Positions 10,047 to 18,502 of a DNA stretch of 64,000 bases are shown one piece after another. The DNA lies in contig NZ_CP012479.1 of NCBI RefSeq assembly GCF_001281315.1, forward strand, positions 3,596,001 to 3,660,000, written 5' to 3'. The notes beneath the pieces were generated by a model, which did no database searches, had not been told where the DNA came from, and saw nothing but the letters and a program-made list of their open reading frames with translations. This DNA comes from Arthrobacter sp. ERGS1:01 (GTDB lineage Bacteria; Actinomycetota; Actinomycetes; Actinomycetales; Micrococcaceae). The position numbers and the translations under genes are program-made. How positions within the stretch are numbered: position 1 is the stretch's first letter; each line of letters opens with the position of its first letter.

Positions 10047-11111
10047 CTACTGTGTGCGGTCGAGTTCGCCGCGGGCCCGCATGACGGCTGAGCGCTGCGC
10101 GGAGACCGCTTCAAGGGCCAGCATCCCGGCACCCAGGATTGGCGGTGCCGTCACGAGTTCAATCTGCGTATTGGGTGCGTGCTCCCGCAGCCCCTCGGCA
10201 ATGGCACGCATCAGGGTGGGCCGGTTGGCGGCCAGGACACTGCCGCCCAGGACCACCGGAACCGTCTTGTCGGACAAGTCCAGTCGCCGGATCACCGTTC
10301 GGACGAGAGTGACGATCTCCTCCGCCTGCCGGTCCACTTCGGCCTGCGCGACCACGTCGCCGCGCTCCGCCGCATCGAACAACGTCTTGGTCAGGTTCAG
10401 CACGGATCGGGCCGCAAGTCGGTTGAAATGGAGCCCCTCAACCACCTCGGTCACCGTGGACAACCCATAAGCCTGCGGGACCAGTTCCTGCAGGAGGGTT
10501 GCCGGACCCCGCCCATCCTCGGCCCGGACGGCATGCCACAACGCCTGGCGGCCCAGGCATCCGCCGCCACCCCAGTCCCCCGACACCAGGCCCAGCGCCG
10601 GGAACCGGGCACTCGCGCCGTCGTGCCGGACACCCACGGCATTGATGCCCGATCCACACACCACCGCGACGGCGTCGGGCTCGTTGGTACCCGCCCGCAG
10701 GAGCGCGAAGAGGTCGTTGTCAACGACGCTGCTCGCGGTCGTCCCCGGCACGGCCCAGGATTCCTTGGCCAGCGCCGCCGAGAACGCCTCGATCTCGGCC
10801 GGCAGGTCAATTCCCGAGAGATAGATGCCCGTGTGGAGGACGGTTCGTTCCGGTACCAGGGCCAGGACCTCGGTGACCAGCTTGCCAATGACTTCCAGCG
10901 ATCCGGCCACGCCCAAGGCGTCCAGGTTGGATCCGGGCCCGCGCGTCCGGGCCAGTAGTTCCCCGTCCACCCCCAGCACGACGACGTCGGTCTTGGATCC
11001 GCCGCCGTCGACGGCAACGACAACGCCGTCGGCCGGCAGCTGTTCGCGCTCCAGGGCCTCTTCGACACCACTGGGGCGGGCCGGGGCTTCAAGCACGCTC
11101 ACTTTGCCCAC
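10047..11111 (-). CDS. BadF/BadG-type ATPase, N-acetylglucosamine kinase-like
   Basis: 354 residues of the ASKHA (actin-like ATPase) fold. The phosphate-1 loop is VVAVDGGGSKTDVVVL, the second ATP motif is AVAVVCGSGINAVG, followed by GLVSGDWGGGGCLGR and the adenosine-loop PVVLGGSVLA. Family members include N-acetylglucosamine and glucosamine kinases. It is the last gene of the GH4 operon and begins with GTG inside the end of the GH4 gene (13-nt overlap), so the two are translationally coupled. It probably phosphorylates the sugar taken up by the adjacent importer or released by the GH4 enzyme; the sugar is not determined. Confidence 0.87.
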   Translation of the reverse strand: MGKVSVLEAPARPSGVEEALEREQLPADGVVVAVDGGGSKTDVVVLGVDGELLARTRGPGSNLDALGVAGSLEVIGKLVTEVLALVPERTVLHTGIYLSGIDLPAEIEAFSAALAKESWAVPGTTASSVVDNDLFALLRAGTNEPDAVAVVCGSGINAVGVRHDGASARFPALGLVSGDWGGGGCLGRQALWHAVRAEDGRGPATLLQELVPQAYGLSTVTEVVEGLHFNRLAARSVLNLTKTLFDAAERGDVVAQAEVDRQAEEIVTLVRTVIRRLDLSDKTVPVVLGGSVLAANRPTLMRAIAEGLREHAPNTQIELVTAPPILGAGMLALEAVSAQRSAVMRARGELDRTQ

Positions 11112-12370
11112 TCCAAATGGTTTCGGTTGGCGGCCAGCAGCGTGTCGGTCAATTTCTCGGCCTTCTCGTACTGCCCCACCAAGGGATGGGCCAGCATTGC
11201 CTTCAATACCCGGTCCCGTCCACCGTGGATGGCGGCATCCAGGGCGAGCCGCTCGTAGCCGGCCACATGGCCGATGAGCGCAGCCATTTCGGTGGGGAGC
11301 GCCTTGACGGGTTGGACTATGAGCTTTTCGGAGGTGATGGCGGCCGGCACCTCGATGACGTGGTCGTCGGGGAGGAACGGCAGGGTGCCGTCATTGCGGA
11401 CGTTGACCACCTGCACATCCCCCCGGTTGGAGGTCAGTGAGGCCATGAGGTCGATGGCGGCCTCGGAATAGAAGGCGCCGCCCCGTTCCGCCAGTTCCGC
11501 GGGCTTGGTGTCAAGGGACGTATCCGCGTACTTCGCCAGGAGGCTGTTCTCGATCTTGGTGACTTCCGCGGCCCTGCTTGGCTTTACCAATTGCTCTCCG
11601 AGGACCACGTCGTGGGAGTAGAAATAGCGCAGGTAGTAGGACGGCACGGCGCCCTGGAGTTCCAGCAGTCCCGCCGGCATCCGGACGTCGGCAGCGAGTT
11701 CGTCGAGGCGGTTCTTGAGCAATTCCGGCAGGATGTCCCGGGTGGCGCCGTCCTGGCGGAGGTTGACGCCGGTTTCCCAGGTCAGGTGGTTCAGGCCCAC
11801 GTGGTCAAGGGAAATGTCCTGGTGGCCCACATCCATCAACGCCGCGAACTTGCGCTGGAAGCCGATCGCCACGTTGCACAGGCCCACGGCCCGGTGGCCT
11901 TCCTGCAGCAACGCACGGGTCACGATGCCCACGGGGTTCGTGAAATCGATGATCCATGCATTGGGTTTGGCCCGTTGGCGGATTATCTCGGCAATTTCAA
12001 GGACCACCGGAACGGTGCGCAATGCCTTGGCGAAACCGCCCGGACCCGTGGTTTCCTGGCCGATGCAGTGGACTTCATGGGGGAAGGTCTCGTCTCCGTG
12101 CCGTGCCTCCTGGCCGCCAATGCGCAACTGGAGCAGGACGACGTCGGCGTCGGTGACACCTTCGGCAACGCTGCTGCTTGTCATGATCCGTCCGGTGTGT
12201 CCGGCCCGGGCAAACATTCGCCGCGATATCCCCGATACGAGTTCAAGCCTGACCGGATCCGGATCAACGAGCCACAGCTCCTCGACGGGCAGGGTCGCCC
12301 TGAGCCGCGCGAACCCGTCAATCAGTTCAGGGGTGTACGTGGAACCGCCGCCAACTATTACTACCTTCAT
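11099..12370 (-). CDS. Family 4 glycoside hydrolase (6-phospho-beta-glucosidase type)
   Basis: 423 residues. GH4 enzymes cleave glycosides by an NAD+- and metal-dependent oxidation/elimination mechanism. The N-terminal Rossmann motif is VVIVGGGSTYTPELIDGF. The metal-binding Cys and His are in GLCNVAIGFQ and DHVGLNHLTW. The start is ATG 12370, with AGGGAT before it, two bases after the stop of the permease gene. BglA/LicH-type GH4 members act on 6-phosphorylated disaccharides, yet the locus has an ABC importer, which delivers unphosphorylated sugar, and a kinase. The activity may therefore be on unphosphorylated or locally phosphorylated substrate. Confidence 0.92.
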   Translation of the reverse strand: MKVVIVGGGSTYTPELIDGFARLRATLPVEELWLVDPDPVRLELVSGISRRMFARAGHTGRIMTSSSVAEGVTDADVVLLQLRIGGQEARHGDETFPHEVHCIGQETTGPGGFAKALRTVPVVLEIAEIIRQRAKPNAWIIDFTNPVGIVTRALLQEGHRAVGLCNVAIGFQRKFAALMDVGHQDISLDHVGLNHLTWETGVNLRQDGATRDILPELLKNRLDELAADVRMPAGLLELQGAVPSYYLRYFYSHDVVLGEQLVKPSRAAEVTKIENSLLAKYADTSLDTKPAELAERGGAFYSEAAIDLMASLTSNRGDVQVVNVRNDGTLPFLPDDHVIEVPAAITSEKLIVQPVKALPTEMAALIGHVAGYERLALDAAIHGGRDRVLKAMLAHPLVGQYEKAEKLTDTLLAANRNHLEWAK

Positions 12371-12372
12371 TT

Positions 12373-13251
12373 TTATCCCTTGACTCCTGAGAACTTGATA
12401 CCTTCGATGAAATACTTTTGTGCGAAGAAGAACAGGATGATGACCGGCATCATCACCAAAACGGTGGCCGTCATGGTCATGTTCCATTGCACTTGTTGCG
12501 CCCCGCGGAATGACGCCAGCCCCAGTGACAGCGTCCAGTTGTCCGGATTTTCGCCGGAGTACAGGAGCGGCCCAAAGTAGTCATTCCATGCGTTCAGGAA
12601 GCTAAAGAGCGCCGCTGCCGCGATCCCGGGCTTGGCCATGGGCAGGATGACCTTGGTGAGGATGCCCAGTTCCGAGGCGCCGTCGATGCGGGCGGATTCG
12701 GAGTACGACTTGGGGATGGTGATCAGGAACTGGCGCAGCAAGAAGATGCTGAACGCGTCGCCAAACAGGTTGGGAATGACCAGCGGCCACAGCGTGCCCG
12801 TCAGCCCCAGCTTCGCCCACATCACGTACATGGGGACGGCCATGACCTGCGGCGGAAGCATCATCGCCACGATCACCAGGTAGAACATGAGGTTCCGCCC
12901 GCGCCACTTCATCCGTGCCAGCGCATACGCCACCGGGATGCTGGAGGCCAGCATGAAGATGGTGGCAAGGCCCGCGTACATGATCGAGTTGAGGAAGTAG
13001 CGAATCAGCGGGGCCTTGTTGAACACCTCAACAAAGTTCTCCCAATGCCAGGACGTTGGCCAGAGGTTCTTGGTCAGTGCCTGCTGGTCGCTCATCACGG
13101 ACGTGAGGAAGATGAAGACGATCGGGGCGATAAATGCCACCGCCAGGGCGATCGCGACGGAATGCAGCCCGATCCACGACAGTGCATTTTGCCTTGCCCT
13201 GCTGGGCGCACGACGCGCGGGGCCGGCAAGGATCTTGGTTGCTGTAGACAC
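12373..13251 (-). CDS. ABC sugar importer permease, MalG-type
   Basis: 292 residues with about six membrane segments (first near IALAVAFIAPIVFIFLTSV) and a CUT1-type EAA region (ESARIDGASELGILTKVILP). It ends in GVKG two bases before the GH4 start. It begins 3 nt after the upstream permease stop, so the five genes from the binding protein to the kinase are a tight operon. Confidence 0.93.
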   Translation of the reverse strand: MSTATKILAGPARRAPSRARQNALSWIGLHSVAIALAVAFIAPIVFIFLTSVMSDQQALTKNLWPTSWHWENFVEVFNKAPLIRYFLNSIMYAGLATIFMLASSIPVAYALARMKWRGRNLMFYLVIVAMMLPPQVMAVPMYVMWAKLGLTGTLWPLVIPNLFGDAFSIFLLRQFLITIPKSYSESARIDGASELGILTKVILPMAKPGIAAAALFSFLNAWNDYFGPLLYSGENPDNWTLSLGLASFRGAQQVQWNMTMTATVLVMMPVIILFFFAQKYFIEGIKFSGVKG

Positions 13252-13254
13252 GCT

Positions 13255-14250
13255 TTACTCCTCCTCGCCGATGCCGGATGCGCGCATGCGGCGAACCAAT
13301 ATGACTGTGAACAGGGCTGAGACAAGGAATAGGACAATCGCCATTGCGGACGCATACCCCATGTGGAACTGGTGGAATCCTTGTTCGTAGAGCCACATGG
13401 GGAACGTCAGCGTCGAGTTGTTCGGATAGCCCAGGGTTTCGCTGGAACCGGCAACGCTTGCGTTTCCCGAGGCCACCGACCCGGCCACCACCGCCTCGGT
13501 GAAGAACTGCAAGCCGACGATCACGGAATTGACGATGCAGAACATGAGCACGGGGGTAATGCTCGGCAAGGTGATGTGGACGAACTGTTTCCAGCCGCTT
13601 GCTCCATCAAGCCCGGCCGCCTCATACAGTTCGCCGGGGACATCGAGCAGGGACGCGAGCAGGATGACCATGACGGTGCCCGAGCTCCACAGGGCCATGA
13701 CAGTCAGTGACGGCTTGGCCAGGGCCGGGTCGTTGAACCATAGCGGTCCGTCTATTCCGAACAGGTCAAGGACCTGGTTGATGGGCCCGGTGGACGGGTT
13801 CAGGAGGAAAACGAATGCCAGCGCGGCGGCCACCGGCGGGGCCAGCGCCGGAAGGTAGAACAAGGTCCGAAAGACGCCGGAGCCGCGTTTGATCTTGGAC
13901 AAGACGATGGCCGTGAGCAGGCCGAAGCCCACCCGGCCCACCGTGATGGCGATGGTGAGCCACACGGTGTTGCCGATGGCCGTCCACATCAGCGGATCCT
14001 TGGTGAACATGAAGACAAAGTTTGAGAAACCCGCCCACGTCGGATCGTTGATGAGGTCGAAGTTGGTAAACGAATAAAAGATGGTGGCAAGCAACGGGTA
14101 GACGAAGAACACCGAGATGCCGATGAGCCAGGGGGACATGAAGGCCAGGACAACCAGCCGGCCCTTGAGCTTCGTCCGTTTGGGGGTGGCGGGACGCAGG
14201 GCGGCCTTCAGGGGCGCCGCCATCTTGGGTTTGGAGTCAATGGCTGTCAT
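13255..14250 (-). CDS. ABC sugar importer permease, MalF-type
   Basis: 331 residues. A Lys/Arg-rich cytoplasmic N-terminus precedes six predicted membrane segments, and the EAA loop reads YEAAGLDGASGWKQFVHITLP. The start ATG overlaps the stop of the binding-protein gene by one base (TGATG). It pairs with the MalG-type protein downstream. No ATPase gene accompanies them. Confidence 0.93.
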   Translation of the reverse strand: MTAIDSKPKMAAPLKAALRPATPKRTKLKGRLVVLAFMSPWLIGISVFFVYPLLATIFYSFTNFDLINDPTWAGFSNFVFMFTKDPLMWTAIGNTVWLTIAITVGRVGFGLLTAIVLSKIKRGSGVFRTLFYLPALAPPVAAALAFVFLLNPSTGPINQVLDLFGIDGPLWFNDPALAKPSLTVMALWSSGTVMVILLASLLDVPGELYEAAGLDGASGWKQFVHITLPSITPVLMFCIVNSVIVGLQFFTEAVVAGSVASGNASVAGSSETLGYPNNSTLTFPMWLYEQGFHQFHMGYASAMAIVLFLVSALFTVILVRRMRASGIGEEE

Positions 14251-15578
14251 CAGTGGCCCAGTGCTGCGCCGTCGTCGATCTGCTGATCGACTTGCTTGAG
14301 GCCGGTGGCAAGGTCGGTGGTGTCGCCGTTGACGTACTTCAGCGCAAAGTCCTGGAAGACCTTGGCGTAGGCTCCGCCGTTGCTGGAGGCCGGGCTGGTG
14401 ACCAGCTTGCCGTCGCCGAACAGATCGAGGAACGTCTTGAATTGCGGGGAGGCCGTCAGGTCCGGGGACTTGATCGCGTCAATGGTGGTCGGGACGTTCT
14501 TCAGGGAGTTGGAGAGCTGCACCAGGGGCGCGGTGTCGGTCGTCAGGTACTTGATGAGCTCCCAGGCGGCCCCGGCATTCTTCGCACCCTTGGGGACGCC
14601 AACGATGGTTCCCGTGGTGTACGCAGTTCCGTACAATTCCGGGTGGCTGTCCGAAACCGGGAACGGCGCTGTTGCGTAGTCCAGGTCCTTGGCTTCGTTG
14701 TCGATGAACGCGGCCCGGTATTCGCCGTCGAGGATCATCGCGACCCGGCCAATTTCGAAGTCATGGTCCGGCGAGTACTGCTGCCCGGACTGGGCCGTGA
14801 ACTTGGTCAGCTTCTCGGCACCATAGAAGCCGGTCAGGTCCTTCTGCCAGTTGAGCATCTCTGACCATCCCGGGCTCGCGGCCAGGCTCGACTTGCCCTT
14901 GTCGTCCTGCCAGATGGCGCCAAACTGGGGTGCCAGGATTTTGGCCTTGTTGGCGTAGTAGCCGGGGGTCGGAACATAGCCGGCAACCTTGATGCTGCCG
15001 TCGGCGTTGAGTTTGGTGAGTTTCTTGGCGTCCGCCGCCATCTCCGACATGGTCTTCGGCGGGCTGGTGATGCCGGCGTCGGCAAACATCTTCTTGTTGT
15101 AGTACAGGCCAAAGACGTCGGCCAGCATGGGCATGGCACAACGCTTGCCGTCATAGGCCGTGTAGGACTTCGTTGCGTCCGGGATCTGTGCCATGTCGAC
15201 CTTGTCACGGCTGATGTAGGGATCAAGGTCCTGGAATGATCCCGATCCGCAGAACTTGCCAATGTTGTCCGCGGAGAACGAGATCGCCACGTCGGGGGCG
15301 TTTCCGCCCCGGATGGCCTGGGTGATCTTGTCGTCGTCCTGGCCGCCCTGGCTCTTGATGGTGATATTGGGGTGGGCCTCATGGAACTTGGCGAAGACTG
15401 CTTCCACGTCCTTGAGCTCGCGGTCCTGGAAGCCGCTCCACACGGTCAAGGTGATGTTCTGGTCGGCTGCGGGTGCGGCGGCCGGGCCCGCGCTGGACGA
15501 GCCTCCCACGCCGCCACACGCACTTGTTCCCAGCGCCACTGCCAGGCCAAGCGCAACTGCGGTTGTCATTTTCCTCAT
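14250..15578 (-). CDS. ABC sugar importer, substrate-binding lipoprotein
   Basis: 442 residues. A short Sec lipoprotein signal (MRKMTTAVALGLAVALGTSACGG) puts the lipidated Cys at position 21. The mature part has a family-1 solute-binding fold (NITLTVWSGFQDRELKDVEAVF, then GGNAPDVAISF). ATG 15578 is chosen because GGAG precedes it and the signal peptide starts there; codons further upstream in the frame are not signal-like. First structural gene of the GH4 operon, downstream of a ROK regulator. Substrate unknown, probably a glucoside or amino-sugar oligosaccharide given GH4 and the kinase. Confidence 0.92.
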   Translation of the reverse strand: MRKMTTAVALGLAVALGTSACGGVGGSSSAGPAAAPAADQNITLTVWSGFQDRELKDVEAVFAKFHEAHPNITIKSQGGQDDDKITQAIRGGNAPDVAISFSADNIGKFCGSGSFQDLDPYISRDKVDMAQIPDATKSYTAYDGKRCAMPMLADVFGLYYNKKMFADAGITSPPKTMSEMAADAKKLTKLNADGSIKVAGYVPTPGYYANKAKILAPQFGAIWQDDKGKSSLAASPGWSEMLNWQKDLTGFYGAEKLTKFTAQSGQQYSPDHDFEIGRVAMILDGEYRAAFIDNEAKDLDYATAPFPVSDSHPELYGTAYTTGTIVGVPKGAKNAGAAWELIKYLTTDTAPLVQLSNSLKNVPTTIDAIKSPDLTASPQFKTFLDLFGDGKLVTSPASSNGGAYAKVFQDFALKYVNGDTTDLATGLKQVDQQIDDGAALGH

Positions 15579-15590
15579 GATGTCTCCAAA

Positions 15591-15613
15591 CTGTTCAATT
15601 TCCGTATGACGAA
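15591..15613. promoter_or_regulatory. Possible operator upstream of the GH4 transport operon
   Basis: In the 167-nt gap before the binding-protein gene, TTTCCGTATGACGAAA (15599-15614 region) forms an imperfect inverted repeat, TTT.CGT/ACG.AAA. It is the only symmetric motif I see there and would suit the ROK repressor encoded just upstream. Low certainty. Confidence 0.25.
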
Positions 15614-15745
15614 ATGGCGGTGAGGCCCTGGGGCTGCCGCTATGAGTGGGTTTGTCATGCAATTTCCGCCAAAAAGGTATGGCGTCGCCGCCGACCACCG
15701 CAGGTGGACGGATGATGCGATTACTTTCCCGGGTTGGCTAAGGGA

Positions 15746-16918
15746 TCAGTCCCCGATGACCGATCCCGTTTCAAACGCTTTTTCCCTGGCCCGGACAAGC
15801 GCGGCGCGGACCGCACCCGCCAATGAGGCCCCGGCCGTTACCGGATAGGCGACGATGTCGGCCATTGAGGCTGCCGGCGCCGTCAGTACCTCGGCAAGTT
15901 TTTCCTTCACCAGGGCGGCAAGTTCAGTGCCGCCGGCGGCCCCGAACTTTCCGCCCAGCATGATCAGTTCCGGATCAATGACGGTGACAATGGACGCCAG
16001 CCCGGTCGCGATGCGCATGGCCAGATCTTCGCGGAATTCCTTTCCGGCCGGCCCCGATTGCATGACCTCAAGCGGATCGTTGAAAGCAAGGCCGTGCGCC
16101 CTCGCCAGCGCGCCGATTCCGGCCGGGCTGAGCAGGTCCCCGAGTTTTGAGCCGAACCGTCCGGTACCGGTAGAAGCGTTGGCCCTGTCAGGCACGGGGA
16201 CATAGTCGATTTCCCCGGCGCCCCCGGTAAAGCCCCTGATTAATTCGCCGCGGACCACGATGGCCGCGCCGACGCCGTCGTCAATCACCACGAGGGCGTA
16301 GTTCTCGACGCCGGCCGCGACGCCGGATGCCATTTCGGCCAGAGCCATCAAATTGACGTCATTTTCAATGTCCACGGCAATGCCGAGTTCATCGACCAGC
16401 GTGGAGATGACGTCTATCCCCTCCCAGAGCGGAAGGTGGGGAGCGTACTTGAGCAAGCCGGTCTGCGGGTTCAGTGCGCCAGGAAGGCCAATGACCACGT
16501 GAAGGAGCTGGCTCCGGTCAAGGTTCGCTTCGGCGCATGCGGCGTCCAACGCCCGGCGGACCTGTTTTGGCGCTCCCTCTGCGGTCCAGTCACGGCTTAC
16601 CCGGGACCGTTCCGCCCCCGCCAAGTCGCAGATCTGGACTTCGAGGCCGTACCGGGTCACGTCGATTCCCGCGGCGAACCCAACTTCCGGACGGACCCGC
16701 CACAACTGGGCTTTGGGTCCGGGACCGCCGGCACGCTTTCCCGATTTCTCGACCAGCCCGGCCGTCTCAAGCCGGATCAGCAGTTCAGCCGTGGCCGGCT
16801 TGGAGAGGCCCGTGAGCTGCTCCAGGTCAGCGCGGGAAAGCATCCCCTGCTCGAGGATGAACGCCAACGCGGTTTGGTCGTTGAGGATCCGCAACTTGCT
16901 GGGTGCACCGATAGCCAT
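15746..16918 (-). CDS. ROK-family transcriptional regulator (NagC/XylR type)
   Basis: 390 residues with an N-terminal winged HTH (ILEQGMLSRADLEQLTGLSKPATAELLIRLETAGLV) and a C-terminal ROK sugar-kinase-like domain (AAGIDVTRYGLEVQICDL, VIGLPGALNP, IENDVNLMALAE). The usual zinc-binding CxCGxxGCxE segment after GAGEI is missing: the sequence reads GGAGEIDYVPVPDRANAS with no cysteines. It is therefore a divergent member, possibly with altered ligand response. It lies directly upstream of the GH4 sugar operon and very likely controls it. Confidence 0.92.
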   Translation of the reverse strand: MAIGAPSKLRILNDQTALAFILEQGMLSRADLEQLTGLSKPATAELLIRLETAGLVEKSGKRAGGPGPKAQLWRVRPEVGFAAGIDVTRYGLEVQICDLAGAERSRVSRDWTAEGAPKQVRRALDAACAEANLDRSQLLHVVIGLPGALNPQTGLLKYAPHLPLWEGIDVISTLVDELGIAVDIENDVNLMALAEMASGVAAGVENYALVVIDDGVGAAIVVRGELIRGFTGGAGEIDYVPVPDRANASTGTGRFGSKLGDLLSPAGIGALARAHGLAFNDPLEVMQSGPAGKEFREDLAMRIATGLASIVTVIDPELIMLGGKFGAAGGTELAALVKEKLAEVLTAPAASMADIVAYPVTAGASLAGAVRAALVRAREKAFETGSVIGD

Positions 16919-16936
16919 GTGTTCCGCATTCTGAGT

Positions 16937-16970
16937 TCGATTTAATCGACTGGTAAGTTTCCAATCGAAT
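16937..16970. promoter_or_regulatory. Paired TCGATT/AATCGA operator-like repeats before the ROK gene
   Basis: A 13-bp odd palindrome TCGATTTAATCGA (16937-16949) is followed by AATCGAAT (16963-16970), which is the inverse of its left half. The set lies 19-52 nt upstream of the ROK start, a typical autoregulatory position. The rest of the 172-nt gap to the MarP-type gene shows nothing else I can name. Confidence 0.45.
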
Positions 16971-17090
16971 AAAACGAGGCTAACACGGACAGTGACGCAC
17001 GCAACAGTGTTTGGCGAAAGATTTCAAAAAGGGGTAGCTGCCCACTGGGAACAACGGGTCCCGGGCAAAGCAACAGGGTACCTGAGGCTA

Positions 17091-18275
17091 TTACTTGACG
17101 CTGCAGGTTCCCGATCCCACGGTGGAGTTCAGTAGTGGGGCGGCCTCGATGACGGGGTTCACCTCGCCCATCGTGAACGCGAAACCGACCGGCTCCGGCG
17201 TCGTCGACTTTGCAAAGACCACGCCCACCACACGGCCAGAGGTGTCCAGCAACGGCCCGCCCGAATTACCGGATTGCACGTTGCCGGCCAGTTGGTAGAC
17301 ATCCAGCAACGACTTTGAGGTCCCGGTAATATCGGGGATCAGCAGGGGACCCGAGCTGACCACGGTGGCGGGACGGACCTGCAACGGCCCACCCAAGGGG
17401 TAGCCGGCAAAGGCGGCCGTTGAGTTCGAGGGCAGGTTCGCCGCAGTCTTCAGTGGTGCCACGTTAAGACCGTCGACGGCGAGAATGGCGAGGTCCTTGA
17501 CCGGGTCAAAGTACACCACGCGGGCGCGCAACGCACCCTGGTCGCGGGTTTGCACAATCGGCATGGCGACCCCGGAGACGACGTGGGCGTTCGTCATGAC
17601 CCTGTCCGGCGCCACCACGAATCCTGTTCCGGTCTGGCTTTGCCCGCATTGGAAGGCCGTGCCGGAAATCTTCAGCACCGATTCGGCGGCGGCGTTCCAG
17701 GCAGGGGTGTCGGTGCTGGCGTTGGGGACGGGCACCTGGGCGTTCGCGCCGGACGGGTTGAGGATCTGCGGGATCCCCTCATCCAATACCAGCGACCGCA
17801 GCTGCGCGGCGGCAACCTTGACGGGGTCCGGGGTCCACGTGTCGATCTTGGAGATGACGACGGAGTCGCCCAGCTGCTTGGAGACGGCGGGGATGCCCAG
17901 GTTTGTGACGCCGGCGGCCAGGATGGAAATGACCGCGGCACCGACGGCAACATTGAGCGCCCCACCCAGAATGCGGTTCACGGAGCGGATTGAGCCCGAC
18001 TTCACAGTCTTGCCAATGGCCCGGCCAAGCCGGATGCCCACGGCATGGCCGGCGACAATCAAGATCACCGTCGCACCGATGACAAAAGCGGTCCGCCACC
18101 CCGGTCCCGGGGCGTACTGGTTGGCGAACGGGGCGGCAAAAAACGCCGCCACGGCACCGGCGACGAAGCCGATCAGCCCGCCCAAACTCACCAGCAACCC
18201 GGCATTTAGCCCGTAGATCAGCTGCCACAGCAACCACAGCATCAGTACTGCATCCAACCAGGAGAAACCGAACAC
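17091..18275 (-). CDS. marP: MarP-like periplasmic serine protease (CvpA + trypsin domains)
   Basis: A membrane-bound protease of the MarP type. The N-terminal half is a CvpA-like domain with four hydrophobic segments (LDAVLMLWLLWQLIYGL onward). The C-terminal half is a chymotrypsin-like protease with His231 (TNAHVV), Asp261 (KDLAIL) and Ser338 (GNSGGP). In Mycobacterium the enzyme protects against acid by processing a peptidoglycan hydrolase. I chose GTG 18275 because AGGAGG lies upstream (18288-18293); a longer frame from TTG 18308 would place that site inside the gene. It is divergent from the Crp/GlxR gene, a conserved actinobacterial neighbourhood. Confidence 0.9.
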   Translation of the reverse strand: MFGFSWLDAVLMLWLLWQLIYGLNAGLLVSLGGLIGFVAGAVAAFFAAPFANQYAPGPGWRTAFVIGATVILIVAGHAVGIRLGRAIGKTVKSGSIRSVNRILGGALNVAVGAAVISILAAGVTNLGIPAVSKQLGDSVVISKIDTWTPDPVKVAAAQLRSLVLDEGIPQILNPSGANAQVPVPNASTDTPAWNAAAESVLKISGTAFQCGQSQTGTGFVVAPDRVMTNAHVVSGVAMPIVQTRDQGALRARVVYFDPVKDLAILAVDGLNVAPLKTAANLPSNSTAAFAGYPLGGPLQVRPATVVSSGPLLIPDITGTSKSLLDVYQLAGNVQSGNSGGPLLDTSGRVVGVVFAKSTTPEPVGFAFTMGEVNPVIEAAPLLNSTVGSGTCSVK

Positions 18276-18417
18276 TTTTGTCCCCGCCCTCCTCAATAGG
18301 AAACCCAAGCCAACAGGCGCAGGGACCGGACGGCACCTGCGCTGGCCATATTACCGGGCAAAACCGTGCATTCCCTGAGGTGGAATCGAGTAGAATCCCC
18401 ACGAAGGACACCGCGGA

Positions 18418-18433
18418 TGCCAAATTGGTCACA
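18418..18433. promoter_or_regulatory. Degenerate Crp/GlxR site TGCCA-N6-TCACA upstream of crp
   Basis: One half site (TCACA) is exact; the other (TGCCA for TGTGA) matches three of five bases. It lies 70-85 nt before the crp start in the divergent gap, where autoregulation would act. Weak evidence. Confidence 0.3.
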
Positions 18434-18502
18434 AAAAGGCCAAAGTTCTGAAAGAATCAGTAATAGGTCCCAATAATTTAGCTACATACTGAAGGAGATT
18501 TC

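Noticed and set aside
15746..16918. Sugar kinase
   Set aside because: The ROK domain is preceded by a complete winged HTH, and the zinc motif of catalytic members is absent.
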